Shown: positions 1 to 8,830 of the stretch, in pieces | Position numbering within the stretch: the stretch's first letter is position 1 | Layout: each line of letters opens with the position of its first letter | NCBI RefSeq assembly: GCF_001644015.1 | Contig: NZ_LUUI01000150.1 | Span: 1 to 64,000, forward strand | DNA: 64,000 nucleotides | Direction: 5' to 3' | DNA from: Methylomonas lenta | GTDB taxonomy: Bacteria > Pseudomonadota > Gammaproteobacteria > Methylococcales > Methylomonadaceae | Notes under the pieces: generated by a model | The model's input: only the letters and a program-made list of their open reading frames with translations | The model's database searches: none | What the model was told of the DNA's origin: nothing | Program-made: the position numbers and the translations under genes

Positions 1-75
1 AAAGCCGACCGCCACTGCCCATCAGCCTACGCGAAGCGAAAGTACGCAGCGATAAACTTATCGCCTGTCCTTATT

Positions 76-1404
76 TCATTTCCCTGACCTGGCCTTGGCG
101 GTGTTCCTGATTTTAGTGGTGCTTGATTTGCCTAAATGTTGTCTTGAAGGAACGCTGGCACTCCGGGCTTCATCGTTAAGCTCCTGTTTCTCTTTAATGT
201 AATTGAGTACCGCACCCAGGCGCTTATTATTGACAATTTCCCCTTGGTCAACCTTCTGGATTTTATCGAAAATCCGGTAGGGCAGTTCCCGGTGTTGCCA
301 TTTTATTTTTACGCTGCCGTCGAAGTACTCAAAGACTGTCACTTTATTGCGGGCTAAGCTTCGGTTGTCGACGGAATCTTCGATTAAATAGAGGATTTTG
401 TCATATTGCAGCGTCAAGTTTTTGGATAAGGTGCGTTCCTCTTGCCAGGAAAAAATTTCATTTAAATCTTCCTGCGGCATTAATTCGCGGTGGACGTTTT
501 TTGGGTTAATGGCTTCTTTGCCGAATTGGTCATTAAATTTAGCGATAAATTCAGGTAAATAACGATTGCCATGCTCGGCATCGGCAATGTCCCTCAAACG
601 CATTTCCTTAACTAATCGATCTTGCAGGGTTTGGTTGACGCGTTCGACACGGCCCTTTGCTTGCGGCGTATTCGCACAGATAATATCAATATTTAAGTCG
701 GTCAAAGCCCGGCCAAATTGCGTCACGCCGTCACCACCCAATTCACCCGTTTTGTTGGTGCGGAAGACGCTGTGCTTATCACTATAAAATGCCACCGGCT
801 TGCCATGTTTCCCTAAATATCGGCGGGTGGAATCAAAATAGGTGAAGGTGGACTCTGAAATGACAAATTGGCATTCCATCAGTTGTCCTGTGGCATCATC
901 GATATACACTATCAGTGTACATTTGGGGCCGCGGCCTTCAAACCAGTCATGTGGCGAGCCATCAATCTGGATCAGTTCACCCAAACATTCCCGCCGGTTC
1001 CGGGGCTGATAGGGACGTTTTAGCCGTTGCCCCTTGGATTGCCATAATTCGGCCTCCATCATCCATTGACGCAAGGTTTCGTGGGATAAATGGAGATCAT
1101 GATGTTCGCTTAATTTTTCGCCTGCTAATGTCGGGCGAAAGTCACAATAATATTCCTGGATATAGGCCAAAGCCAATGCCTTAACGGATTCAGGATAGCG
1201 ATGATTGCTGGGTTTGCCACGCTTTTTGTTGATGAGGCCTTGAGCACCATGCGCTTGGTATGATTTTTTTAAGCGCCGAATTTGTCTGACGCTTAAATGA
1301 CATTGTTCCGCCGCTTCACTTTCAGTCAGCCGTTTATCTGATAATTTTTGGATAACTTCGACGCGATGTAATTCTGGCTGGTTCATGGTAATAAATTCCT
1401 TCAT
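76..1404 (-). CDS. ISNCY (IS1202-type) family DDE transposase
   Basis: A 442-residue transposase. Residues about 20-60 form a Mor/HTH-like DNA-binding region (sequence SEAAEQCHLSVRQIRRLKKS). A DDE integrase core follows: the first Asp is in IQIDGSPHDWF (about residue 148), the second in YSDKHSVFR, and the Glu in KGRVERVNQTLQDRL. Length and motif spacing fit full-length IS1202/ISNCY transposases, so the gene looks intact. The ATG follows a short leader. Only about 36 bp upstream of the start is the left end of an ISAs1 element, which has probably separated this gene from its own upstream terminal repeat and promoter. The element's other end should lie near or before position 76, where TGTCC-type sequence (66-85) can be seen, but I could not define it. 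Confidence 0.85.
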   Translation of the reverse strand: MKEFITMNQPELHRVEVIQKLSDKRLTESEAAEQCHLSVRQIRRLKKSYQAHGAQGLINKKRGKPSNHRYPESVKALALAYIQEYYCDFRPTLAGEKLSEHHDLHLSHETLRQWMMEAELWQSKGQRLKRPYQPRNRRECLGELIQIDGSPHDWFEGRGPKCTLIVYIDDATGQLMECQFVISESTFTYFDSTRRYLGKHGKPVAFYSDKHSVFRTNKTGELGGDGVTQFGRALTDLNIDIICANTPQAKGRVERVNQTLQDRLVKEMRLRDIADAEHGNRYLPEFIAKFNDQFGKEAINPKNVHRELMPQEDLNEIFSWQEERTLSKNLTLQYDKILYLIEDSVDNRSLARNKVTVFEYFDGSVKIKWQHRELPYRIFDKIQKVDQGEIVNNKRLGAVLNYIKEKQELNDEARSASVPSRQHLGKSSTTKIRNTAKARSGK

Positions 1405-1440
1405 AGCTTCCGACTCCCGGGTAAATTAACGCGTGGTTAA

Positions 1441-2652
1441 GCAGGGCTACCTCATTAAAAAAATCAATGGCAAAATAGAAAATTAACAACAAATGCGCCC
1501 GATGGCTTGATTAATGAAATCGGAAGAAATGGATTTTTTAGATGTCTTTGGACAATTGGACGATCCCCGTATCGATCGCAAGAAGCTGCACCCCATGCCC
1601 GAAATTTTACTGCTCACGTTATGCGCGGTCATCTGTGGCGCGGAAAGTTGGGATGACATCGAAACCTTTGGACAGGCAAAAGTGGAATTTTTACGCCGGT
1701 ATCTGCCCTATGATCATGGGATCCCCAGCGATGATACGCTCCGCCGCTTTTTCAGAGCGATCGACCCTATGCAATTCCAGCGCTTGTTCATTGAATGGAT
1801 TCGGGCTTGGTTGCATCCCGAAGTGGCCGACAAAGTCGTGGCGATTGACGGCAAAACACTACGCGGTAGTCGCGATGGCACACAATTGCCGATTCATTTG
1901 GTATCCGCCTTTGCTAGCGAAGCCGGCATCGTTTTGGGACAGATAAAAACCCATGAGAAGTCGAATGAAATTACGGCGATTCCCGAACTCTTGGAATGGT
2001 TGGATGTGCGCGGCGCTATCGTGACCATTGATGCGATGGGGTGTCAAAAAGCGATCGCTAAAAAGATTGTCGACAAAGGTGGTGATTATCTGTTGGCTCT
2101 CAAAGGCAATCAGAGCCGCTTGCATGATGATGTTCGCTTACATTTTGAAGAGCCTGGCCCTCAGGCATCTATCCAGATGGAACAAGCGGAAACGCTCGAT
2201 AAAGGTCATGGACGCATCGAAGTTCGGCGCTGCCGCGTCAGTACAGACATAGACTGGTTAAAGGAACGGCATCCGGAATGGAGCAATCTCAGCAGTATCG
2301 TCGCAATCACCAGTGAGCGACACATCGGCGAGACAGTCACCCAAGAAACTCGGTATTTTATTAGCAGTTCTCTCATTCCGGCCGAACGGATGCTGGCTGC
2401 CGTTCGGTTGCATTGGGGTATTGAAAACCAGCTGCATTGGGTTTTGGATATGTCGTTCGGCGAAGACCAAAGCCGGATACGCAAAGGTAATGCGCCCAGC
2501 AATGTCGCTATTATCCGTCATGCCGCTTTAAACATGATCAGGGGCGCCAAAACTAAACGCATGTCTATTAAACGCATGCGTAAAGCAGCCGGATGGGACG
2601 ATGCCCTATTAAGCGATGTGCTGGCTCAAGTATTTTAATGAGGGAGCCCTGC
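1441..2652 (+). mobile_element. ISAs1-family insertion sequence, complete
   Basis: The terminal inverted repeats are 20 bp with one mismatch: GCAGGGCTACCTCATTAAAA at 1441-1460 against the reverse complement of 2633-2652. The flanking octamers GTGGTTAA (1433-1440) and GTGATTAA (2653-2660) differ by one base and look like an 8-bp target duplication, the size usual for ISAs1 elements. The element holds one transposase gene, whose stop codon overlaps the right repeat. It lies between the ISNCY transposase and what looks like that element's own terminal sequence (2661-2710), so it appears to be a nested insertion. Confidence 0.8.
1514..2638 (+). CDS. ISAs1 family transposase
   Basis: A 374-residue transposase of the ISAs1 (H-repeat-associated) type. 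The N-terminal DDE_Tnp_1-associated domain (about residues 8-95) carries the typical FGQLDDPR and the CAVICGAESWDDIE stretch. The DDE core begins at VVAIDGKTLRGSRD (first catalytic Asp near 117), continues with IVTIDAMGCQK, and has the C-terminal block LHWGIENQLHWVLD followed by FGEDQSRIRKG. Length is normal for the family and there is no frameshift, so the copy should be active. The gene fills nearly all of the element between the two terminal repeats. Confidence 0.93.
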   Translation: MKSEEMDFLDVFGQLDDPRIDRKKLHPMPEILLLTLCAVICGAESWDDIETFGQAKVEFLRRYLPYDHGIPSDDTLRRFFRAIDPMQFQRLFIEWIRAWLHPEVADKVVAIDGKTLRGSRDGTQLPIHLVSAFASEAGIVLGQIKTHEKSNEITAIPELLEWLDVRGAIVTIDAMGCQKAIAKKIVDKGGDYLLALKGNQSRLHDDVRLHFEEPGPQASIQMEQAETLDKGHGRIEVRRCRVSTDIDWLKERHPEWSNLSSIVAITSERHIGETVTQETRYFISSSLIPAERMLAAVRLHWGIENQLHWVLDMSFGEDQSRIRKGNAPSNVAIIRHAALNMIRGAKTKRMSIKRMRKAAGWDDALLSDVLAQVF

Positions 2653-2660
2653 GTGATTAA

Positions 2661-2710
2661 GTGACTCCAGATAGGACATTTCAACTTTGCTAAAACAGGA
2701 CATTACTATA
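2661..2710. repeat. Probable displaced terminal sequence of the ISNCY element
   Basis: The motif AGGACATT occurs twice (2673-2680 and 2697-2704) around a TTTCAACTTTGCTAAAAC core. This arrangement resembles the multi-site ends of IS1202/IS481-like elements. It lies directly beyond the ISAs1 right end, where the upstream end of the ISNCY element at 76-1404 would be expected if ISAs1 had inserted into it. This is inference; the matching left end was not clearly found. Confidence 0.35.
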
Positions 2711-2841
2711 TTGCATTAACAGTATGACTTCGCATAAGATTCGTTATGTTAAATTGTGGAGATTTCCCGCCAGAAATTATAATAAAAACAGTTACTTAGA
2801 CAGGCTCTGTTTTCACGCTTGGGTTGGCCACGGATTAGACG

Positions 2842-3081
2842 ATGATCACTCTTGACTGTCCGCTATTCGGCGAGCAAATTGCAATTATCACTGAGTCACA
2901 ACGGCCACTTTGCGACATTCACACACCTGAAAAACACGATTTTGAACGGCAGATTACTGCAGAAAAGCTGTCGATTAATAATTGCTTTTGGTTTCGCTTC
3001 TCGCACAGTTTTTTGAAGACATGCCTAGAGGAGTTGTATCCACATTTTGACGGCTATCCACTAAAAGCATTTCATTATTAG
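2842..3081 (+). CDS. Hypothetical protein, doubtful
   Basis: A 79-residue open frame with no recognised domain. Composition is protein-like (mixed charged and aromatic residues, two His, four Cys), but there is no good ribosome-binding site and no operon partner. It lies between the IS cluster and the metal region, so it may be the remnant of a gene cut by earlier insertions. Low confidence that it is translated. Confidence 0.22.
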   Translation: MITLDCPLFGEQIAIITESQRPLCDIHTPEKHDFERQITAEKLSINNCFWFRFSHSFLKTCLEELYPHFDGYPLKAFHY

Positions 3082-3173
3082 TCTTATTCGTGATCGGTCA
3101 GCTAAATTCCTATTGATCATCGAATCAAAACGGCATCTGGCACCCAAAAAATCCAGTGCCATTTAGTGATTTA

Positions 3174-3413
3174 TTACCGCAATAGATGTTGCTGACTATT
3201 TGTAATTGCTTTAACAGTTGCTGCACGATTAGAGGCTTTCATGATGGCGATTCTTAATGCACCGGTCAAACTAGCGCTTAAGCCAAAACGCATAGCCAAC
3301 GCAGGTACTAAAATCATTGATGTCAAGGCCAAGCCAGCACCTAACATCAGAGCGCCGGTATTGATTTGATCAGCTGTTGTTGCATAGTTTGAAGCCATTA
3401 ACTCTTGTGCCAT
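3174..3413 (-). CDS. Small hydrophobic membrane protein, unknown function
   Basis: A 79-residue protein starting MAQELMASNY. I chose the ATG at 3413 because a GAGG Shine-Dalgarno lies 8 nt upstream; the longer reading frame (to 3464) has no such signal. Residues about 20-48 form one long hydrophobic stretch (LMLGAGLALTSMILVPALAM), followed by a basic Ala/Thr-rich tail. It is therefore probably a single-pass inner-membrane protein. I do not recognise a family. It stands alone, oriented away from the His-rich gene at 3749. Confidence 0.5.
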   Translation of the reverse strand: MAQELMASNYATTADQINTGALMLGAGLALTSMILVPALAMRFGLSASLTGALRIAIMKASNRAATVKAITNSQQHLLR

Positions 3414-3748
3414 TTCTGTAACCTCACATATTGAACGTCTAAAGCAAACAATCAGCAAGCACATGAAATGCCATGAAAAGACTTGTTTAATTTCATTGCC
3501 TTAGCGTCTTCTATGGCAAGGTTGCTTAAAAAAATGCGGTATATAACCTTGTTAAGGCGCGTCATATAACATAGTTTATTTTTATTCTATTATTGCAAAG
3601 CCTTAAATATCCATCATATGGAAGCCAGTTTTCCAAAAAAGACTCTGCCTTTTAGTCTTGAATGAGGTTTGGTTAGGTATTAAGTTAATTTTAAGCCGCT
3701 ATCAGCAGAATCTGCCGCAACCGAATCATTTTCCAAAAAGGAGTTTAT

Positions 3749-4120
3749 ATGTTCAGAATGGTGCAAATTATAGTTTTGGGATTGTTGCTTTCATCGGCTG
3801 CATTTGCGGATGATGATGACTGGGATGATTATCATGCGCATCATCACGGCCGCCATCACAGGCAGGATTATTATCCCTCTTATCGGGAAGAGATTGTTTA
3901 TGTTCCCGAGCAAGTGGTTGAATATGTTCCGGTACAACCTCGTTACTATGCACCGCCCCCACCACCGGTTAATTACTACGGTTACGATCAACGCTCAACC
4001 CAAGGTTTAGTGGGTGGTGTGGTCGGAAGCGTAATGGGTTATGAAATGGGTAGAGGTGATCCTTTGGCTGCGGGCATCGGTGCTGCCGCAGGTGCCTGGA
4101 TCGGGAATGACAGATATTAA
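3749..4120 (+). CDS. Exported His-rich glycine-zipper protein
   Basis: A 123-residue protein with a signal peptide (residues 1-20, ending SSAAFA before DDDD). Next comes an acidic/His-rich segment (about 21-40, HAHHHGRHH), then a Val/Pro/Tyr-rich linker with VPEQVVEYVPVQ and a PPPPP run. The C-terminus (about 85-123) is a glycine-zipper 2TM-like domain (GLVGGVVGSVMGYEMGRG, AAGIGAAAGAWIG) of the kind in Rickettsia 17-kDa-antigen-like envelope proteins. The His cluster and the neighbouring copper ATPase suggest periplasmic or outer-membrane metal binding, which is inference. A good AAGGAG ribosome site lies upstream. There is no lipobox cysteine. Confidence 0.75.
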   Translation: MFRMVQIIVLGLLLSSAAFADDDDWDDYHAHHHGRHHRQDYYPSYREEIVYVPEQVVEYVPVQPRYYAPPPPPVNYYGYDQRSTQGLVGGVVGSVMGYEMGRGDPLAAGIGAAAGAWIGNDRY

Positions 4121-4189
4121 ATTACCTGCTGTCAGAAATCCTTGCTAGCGTAACAAGAATACAATCAGTCACTTTCAGCAATGGATCAA

Positions 4190-6436
4190 TTAAAAGGATA
4201 TTCTGCGTAGCCGCAAAGCATTCAAGATGACAGACACCGAGCTAAAACTCATTGCCGCAGCAGCAATCATGGGTGAAAGCAACATACCGAAGAATGGATA
4301 GAGCACACCCGCTGCCACCGGAATACCCAGTGCGTTATAAATAAAGGCAAAAAATAGATTCTGCCGAATATTACGCATCGTGGCTTGGCTTAACAGCCTT
4401 GAGCGGACGATGCCGCGCAGATCACCCTTGACTAGGGTAACCCCCGCGCTTTCCATGGCCACATCGGTACCCGTTCCCATAGCAATCCCCACATGCGCTT
4501 GGGCCAAAGCCGGTGCATCGTTGATGCCATCGCCCGCCATCGCCACGATAAAGCCTTCGGCCTGTAATTGTTTAACGATTTCAGCTTTCTGCTCCGGCAA
4601 TATTTCCGCCTCGACCCGATCTATGCCCAGTGTCTTGGCTACGGCATAAGCTGTGGTCTCATTATCGCCAGTCAGCATGACCACTTTTATGCCGGCTGTG
4701 TGCAGGGCTTTCAGCGCATCTGCCGTTGAGGATTTAACCGGGTCGGCTACACTGATTAATCCTGCCAATTCGCTGTCTACACCCAAAAACATCACCGTTT
4801 GTCCGGCTTGACGCAATTCATCTGCTTGCTGTTGTAAAGGGCTAATATCGATGTTCTGAGTATGCATTAACTTGATGTTACCCAGTGCAATCAGACGACC
4901 CTCTATATTGCCGATAACCCCTTTCCCAGTGACCGATTCAAATTCTTCGATCGCAGATAGCGTGATGCCTTTTTGTTCAGCGCCTTCGACAATAGCTGCG
5001 GCCAAGGGATGTTCGCTGGCCCGCTCCAGACTGGCACCAAGCGTCAACACCTCTGTTTCGGAAAATTCCGCAGTCGCTATTACTGCCAGTAAACGCGGTT
5101 TGCCTTCCGTCAGCGTGCCGGTTTTATCGACCACCAGCGTATCGACTTTTTCCAGGATTTCCAGCGCTTCGGCATTTTTAATCAGCACCCCCATTTGTGC
5201 GCCTCTACCTGTGCCGACCATGATGGATACAGGCGTGGCAAGACCCAGCGCACAGGGGCAGGCAATAATCAGCACAGCGACCGCGTTGACAACGGCATGC
5301 GCCAATCGGGGTTCCGGTCCCCATTGCCACCAGACTATCAGGGTCACCATGGCAATCATCACAACTGCCGGTACAAAATAAGCCGCCACTGTGTCGGCCA
5401 GCTTCTGGATCGGTGCCCGGCTGCGTTGCGCTTCACTGACCATAGTTACGATTTGGGCCAATAGCGTATCACTGCCCACTTTCTCGGCCCGCATCAACAG
5501 ACTGCCATTGCTGTTCACGGTGGCGCCTATCAGTCTGTCCCCCACGTTCTTTGCCGCCGGCATCGATTCGCCGGTCACCATGGACTCATCAACATGACTT
5601 GCGCCTTCTTGCACCATGCCGTCCACAGGAATTTTTTCACCCGGACGGACGCGCAGTACATCGCCCACTTGGACCTGTTCCAGGGCAATATCTTCTTCCC
5701 GACCATCGTCATACACACGTCGCGCTGTTTTTGGCGCTAGTTCCAGCAGCAGCTTGATGGCTAGATTGGTGCGACTACGTGCCCGCAACTCCAGCACTTG
5801 TCCTAATAAAACCAAAGTGGTAATCACTGCAGCAGCCTCAAAATAGACTGCGACCTGACCATACACATTACGCATGATCAAAGGAAATATATCCGGGAAT
5901 AACAGTGCCACCATGCTGTAACCCCAGGCCACACCAATACCCAAGGCGATCAGACTGAACATATTCAAACTACGATTAATGACAGAACGCCAACCGCGCT
6001 GAAAGAAAGGCCAGCCTCCCCATAAAACCACCGGAGTAGCTAAAGCACATTCAAACCATTGCAGCCAATGGTTGACGAGATCATTAGTGATCAACCTCGG
6101 CAAAAGATCGTGTGCCATGGCTAAAACGAATACAGGTAATGATAGTGCCGCGCATATCCAAAATCGTCGGCTCATATCGACAAGTTCGGTATTGTCTTCT
6201 GCCTCCCCAGCAACAGGACGGGCTTCCAGTGACATGCCACACTTGGGACAGGAACCCGGTTCTTTAAGCACCACTTCTGGATGCATGGGACACACGTATT
6301 CGGTTTGCGATTGCCTACCTTCATGGATTATCAACTCTAAAGTCATGCCGCATTTAGGACAATTTCCCGGCTGTGCCTGACGAATTTCCGGATGCATGGG
6401 GCAGGTATAGGTGGATTCTTGGGTAGCGTTCTTCAT
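4190..6436 (-). CDS. copA: Copper-translocating P1B-type ATPase with two heavy-metal-binding domains
   Basis: A 748-residue P-type ATPase that should pump Cu(I) out of the cytoplasm. The N-terminus has two tandem short heavy-metal-binding modules of the CPMHPE...PGxCPKCGM type (Cys12/26/29 and Cys49/63/66) instead of classical CxxC HMA domains. Six to eight membrane segments follow, with the actuator motif TGES, the transport motif CPC near residue 394 ([12 protein letters not shown]), the phosphorylation site DKTGTLT near 435, the P1B-specific SEHPLA near 478, TGDN, and [10 protein letters not shown] near 634. It is full length. It is transcribed in the same direction as the cus genes but is separated from the next gene by 150 bp. 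Assignment to Cu over Ag rests on the CPC motif and neighbours. Confidence 0.93.
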   Translation of the reverse strand: MKNATQESTYTCPMHPEIRQAQPGNCPKCGMTLELIIHEGRQSQTEYVCPMHPEVVLKEPGSCPKCGMSLEARPVAGEAEDNTELVDMSRRFWICAALSLPVFVLAMAHDLLPRLITNDLVNHWLQWFECALATPVVLWGGWPFFQRGWRSVINRSLNMFSLIALGIGVAWGYSMVALLFPDIFPLIMRNVYGQVAVYFEAAAVITTLVLLGQVLELRARSRTNLAIKLLLELAPKTARRVYDDGREEDIALEQVQVGDVLRVRPGEKIPVDGMVQEGASHVDESMVTGESMPAAKNVGDRLIGATVNSNGSLLMRAEKVGSDTLLAQIVTMVSEAQRSRAPIQKLADTVAAYFVPAVVMIAMVTLIVWWQWGPEPRLAHAVVNAVAVLIIACPCALGLATPVSIMVGTGRGAQMGVLIKNAEALEILEKVDTLVVDKTGTLTEGKPRLLAVIATAEFSETEVLTLGASLERASEHPLAAAIVEGAEQKGITLSAIEEFESVTGKGVIGNIEGRLIALGNIKLMHTQNIDISPLQQQADELRQAGQTVMFLGVDSELAGLISVADPVKSSTADALKALHTAGIKVVMLTGDNETTAYAVAKTLGIDRVEAEILPEQKAEIVKQLQAEGFIVAMAGDGINDAPALAQAHVGIAMGTGTDVAMESAGVTLVKGDLRGIVRSRLLSQATMRNIRQNLFFAFIYNALGIPVAAGVLYPFFGMLLSPMIAAAAMSFSSVSVILNALRLRRISF

Positions 6437-6586
6437 GGTCTTATCCTGTTTGGCTAGTGAGGCGGATTACTTTTGTCAGTTCAAGCACCATAAATGGTAT
6501 GAAGCCAACACCCATCCAGACTACACACTGATTAAGCGATACCGGTTCGATTTAAAATTGTTGTGAAATTTTTAGGTACCATTATT

Positions 6587-7936
6587 TTAGGAACTCCTTT
6601 CAACGCCCGTGTTTAAAAAATACGGTGCAATCAGGTGATGTAGCATCACCTCCATTCGTTGCTCGTCAATCCGGCTGATTTCGTCATACAGACGGCGTGC
6701 CATTGGTGTAAACACACTGACTAGGCGTGGATCGAAGTGCTTGCCGCTCTCCTGTTCCAGTGTGGCTATGGCATCCGATACAGGCCATGGCTCTTTATAC
6801 GGGCGGCTGGACGTCAGCGCATCGAACACATCCACAATCGCGAATATCCTGGCATTCAAAGGAATTGCCTCGCCTGTTAAACCTTTCACGTAGCCACTGC
6901 CGTCGAATTTTTCATGATGACATTCAACAATGTCGCGCGCGCCTTTTAGCCAACTGGATTTATTGATGATGTCTACTCCCAGTGCCACATGTGACTTCAT
7001 GACTTCGAATTCTGCCGGCGACAATTTGCCCGGTTTAAGCAGAATCAGATCACGGATGCCGATCTTGCCAACATCATGTAAAAAGGCGCCGGTAATTAAA
7101 TCACGTAGTTTGGCTCGGGGTAATCCGATGGCTTCGCCTAAACGCAGGGCATAAAAGGTGACTCGATAGTTGTGGCTATTGGTGTCGGAGTCACGTTCGG
7201 CAATTGCACAGCCGAGTACATTCATGAGCTGGAGATTGCCCTTCAGTAAATCGGCGGACAGCCTGATCAATTCCCGATTAAGCATCAAGATAATTGGATA
7301 GATCAACAGTGCAGTGAAGGTGATGCCCAGGGCGGCAAACAGCAGTTTACGCAGCAGGCCGGTTTTGATTGAGTTCAAGGTGTCCCGATCGACCTGATAA
7401 ATGCCTTCGAAATAGCCACACAAACTATTCTGAGGATCGGATAATGGCACCAGGATCACCAGCAGCCATTCGCCACGCAGTAAATGAAACTGATGCGAAA
7501 ATGCACCCTGCTGCGGAAATTGATGACGAAAACGATTAATGTCGCGTTCGACAAGCTCCAGGCCGGGCCGGACAGTTTCGAGCTGAAGTTGTTTGTTGAG
7601 GTCATACAGTTCAACCACTAGAAAATGTTGGTTGACCAATTTTTCCGCTAACTTTTCAAGATGCTGCCGGGCTTTGGCATCCAGCCCTTGCAAATTATGG
7701 GCGGATTCTCCACTAAAGTTTGCCGACTCTTTCAGGGCCAGTTCGTGCACGAACTGCTGAATGCGGTTGACCTCTAGCCATAGCACAACACCGCCGATCA
7801 CCAAACTCAGTAACAACCACCCCAAAAACAGCCGAGTCAAAATTAAGCGATGAATAAACCGGCGGGTCGATAAGGTGGGTATCGCAACAGCCCTAGCATT
7901 CATTGTCGTAATTCCGTAGGGAATCGTCCGAATCAC
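6587..7936 (-). CDS. Membrane-anchored HD-GYP phosphodiesterase-like protein
   Basis: About 449 residues. There is an N-terminal membrane segment (about 30-52), a periplasmic region of about 150 residues, a second membrane segment (about 195-215) and a cytoplasmic HD-GYP domain. The HD pair is in AFLHDVGKIG (near 286), with HHEKFDGSGY near 337-347; the third signature residue is Val rather than Pro (GYV). The family hydrolyses cyclic-di-GMP, and the periplasmic part suggests ligand sensing. The long form starts at GTG overlapping the upstream lipoprotein stop (GTGA); an internal ATG at 7903 is an alternative. Its place among metal-efflux genes suggests, but does not prove, a link between metal exposure and c-di-GMP. 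Confidence 0.82.
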   Translation of the reverse strand: MIRTIPYGITTMNARAVAIPTLSTRRFIHRLILTRLFLGWLLLSLVIGGVVLWLEVNRIQQFVHELALKESANFSGESAHNLQGLDAKARQHLEKLAEKLVNQHFLVVELYDLNKQLQLETVRPGLELVERDINRFRHQFPQQGAFSHQFHLLRGEWLLVILVPLSDPQNSLCGYFEGIYQVDRDTLNSIKTGLLRKLLFAALGITFTALLIYPIILMLNRELIRLSADLLKGNLQLMNVLGCAIAERDSDTNSHNYRVTFYALRLGEAIGLPRAKLRDLITGAFLHDVGKIGIRDLILLKPGKLSPAEFEVMKSHVALGVDIINKSSWLKGARDIVECHHEKFDGSGYVKGLTGEAIPLNARIFAIVDVFDALTSSRPYKEPWPVSDAIATLEQESGKHFDPRLVSVFTPMARRLYDEISRIDEQRMEVMLHHLIAPYFLNTGVERSS

Positions 7937-8283
7937 TCATGGCGATACAGGTGGCGATGCTGATCGGCCAAATCCAAATTGATCTTGACCGCCTTTTCAT
8001 AGGCATCGATTAGCCATTGGCAATGTCCTCTAAAATCTTCGTGAAAATCCTCCGGCATTAAGCCGAAATCTGCGGCGTATTCGCTTAGCAGAACCCTATG
8101 TTCATCGGCTTTCGCTTGCAGTTTGTCTGCCGTTGCTTGGTAATGTGCCGCCAGGGCCTCGTGGTCAGCGCGGGTTGTGGCGTTTTTTAACGCTTGGCTC
8201 ATGTTCATGGGATGCGGCGGTACCGGATTGCAAGCAATCAACACGCTGGTCAGCAAACATAAGCTCAGCAGTCTTGATGTCAT
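7933..8283 (-). CDS. Small lipoprotein, paralogue of the one at 8346-8684
   Basis: A 116-residue lipoprotein: signal peptide with lipobox SVLIAC (Cys18), then a conserved HPMxMSQAxxNA stretch, a helical DHEALAxHYxAxA region and an acidic/His-containing C-terminus. It aligns along its whole length with the neighbouring lipoprotein at 8346-8684, so the two arose by tandem duplication. The frame closes on the start of the HD-GYP gene with a 4-bp overlap, suggesting translational coupling. The family is often found in copper or cation efflux loci, but its function is unknown to me. The Met/His-rich N-terminus could bind Cu(I) in the periplasm. Confidence 0.7.
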   Translation of the reverse strand: MTSRLLSLCLLTSVLIACNPVPPHPMNMSQALKNATTRADHEALAAHYQATADKLQAKADEHRVLLSEYAADFGLMPEDFHEDFRGHCQWLIDAYEKAVKINLDLADQHRHLYRHE

Positions 8284-8345
8284 GATTTTCCCACTTTATT
8301 TTCTGTAGTGAGGGAGCCTTAAGCCCCCTCGCGACCCAAACTCGC

Positions 8346-8684
8346 TTACATCTCGCGATGCATTTTTGCCATACTCATATTAGCATCCACCCCATTTTGA
8401 TAAATGGTGATCAGGTTTCGGCAATGGGCTTTTAAGTCTTGCGCCTTCTTACCATATAGATAAGAATGTGACTCATATTTGCTGAGTAGTTTCTTATGCT
8501 CATCGACCTTCAACTGCATGTCTTTCGCGGCTGCCTCATAGTGCTGCGCCAACGCTTCGTGATCAGCTTTGGTTTTTGCGTTTTCCACGGCTTGGCTCAT
8601 ATCCATGGGATGCGGGTTGGTTTCGGCGCATCCATACAATAGACCCAGGCTTAATAACAGGGGGATCAGGATTTTGGTTTTCAT
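8346..8684 (-). CDS. Small lipoprotein, paralogue of the one at 7933-8283
   Basis: A 112-residue lipoprotein with a clear signal peptide and lipobox (LGLLYGC, Cys19). The mature part begins AETNPHPMDMSQAVENAKTK and continues with an amphipathic helical region (DHEALAQHYEAAAKDMQ) ending in a Met-rich C-terminus (MSMAKMHREM). A purine-rich ribosome site precedes the ATG. It shares the HPM(D/N)MSQA and DHEALAxHY blocks with its neighbour. The Met/His pattern and location next to the Cus genes suggest periplasmic copper handling; this is inference. Confidence 0.7.
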   Translation of the reverse strand: MKTKILIPLLLSLGLLYGCAETNPHPMDMSQAVENAKTKADHEALAQHYEAAAKDMQLKVDEHKKLLSKYESHSYLYGKKAQDLKAHCRNLITIYQNGVDANMSMAKMHREM

Positions 8685-8830
8685 GGGGGTTTCTCCAAAT
8701 TAATTCAATTGTTTAATCACATCGGTTTTTAGATTATTGGTGTGTTATCGGGTTTACTCCTTTGTAAGAATTGAAATGATAAAAAGTTAGTGAAACGGTG
8801 TGTATGCCAATACAGAGAGTTCATCAAAGA

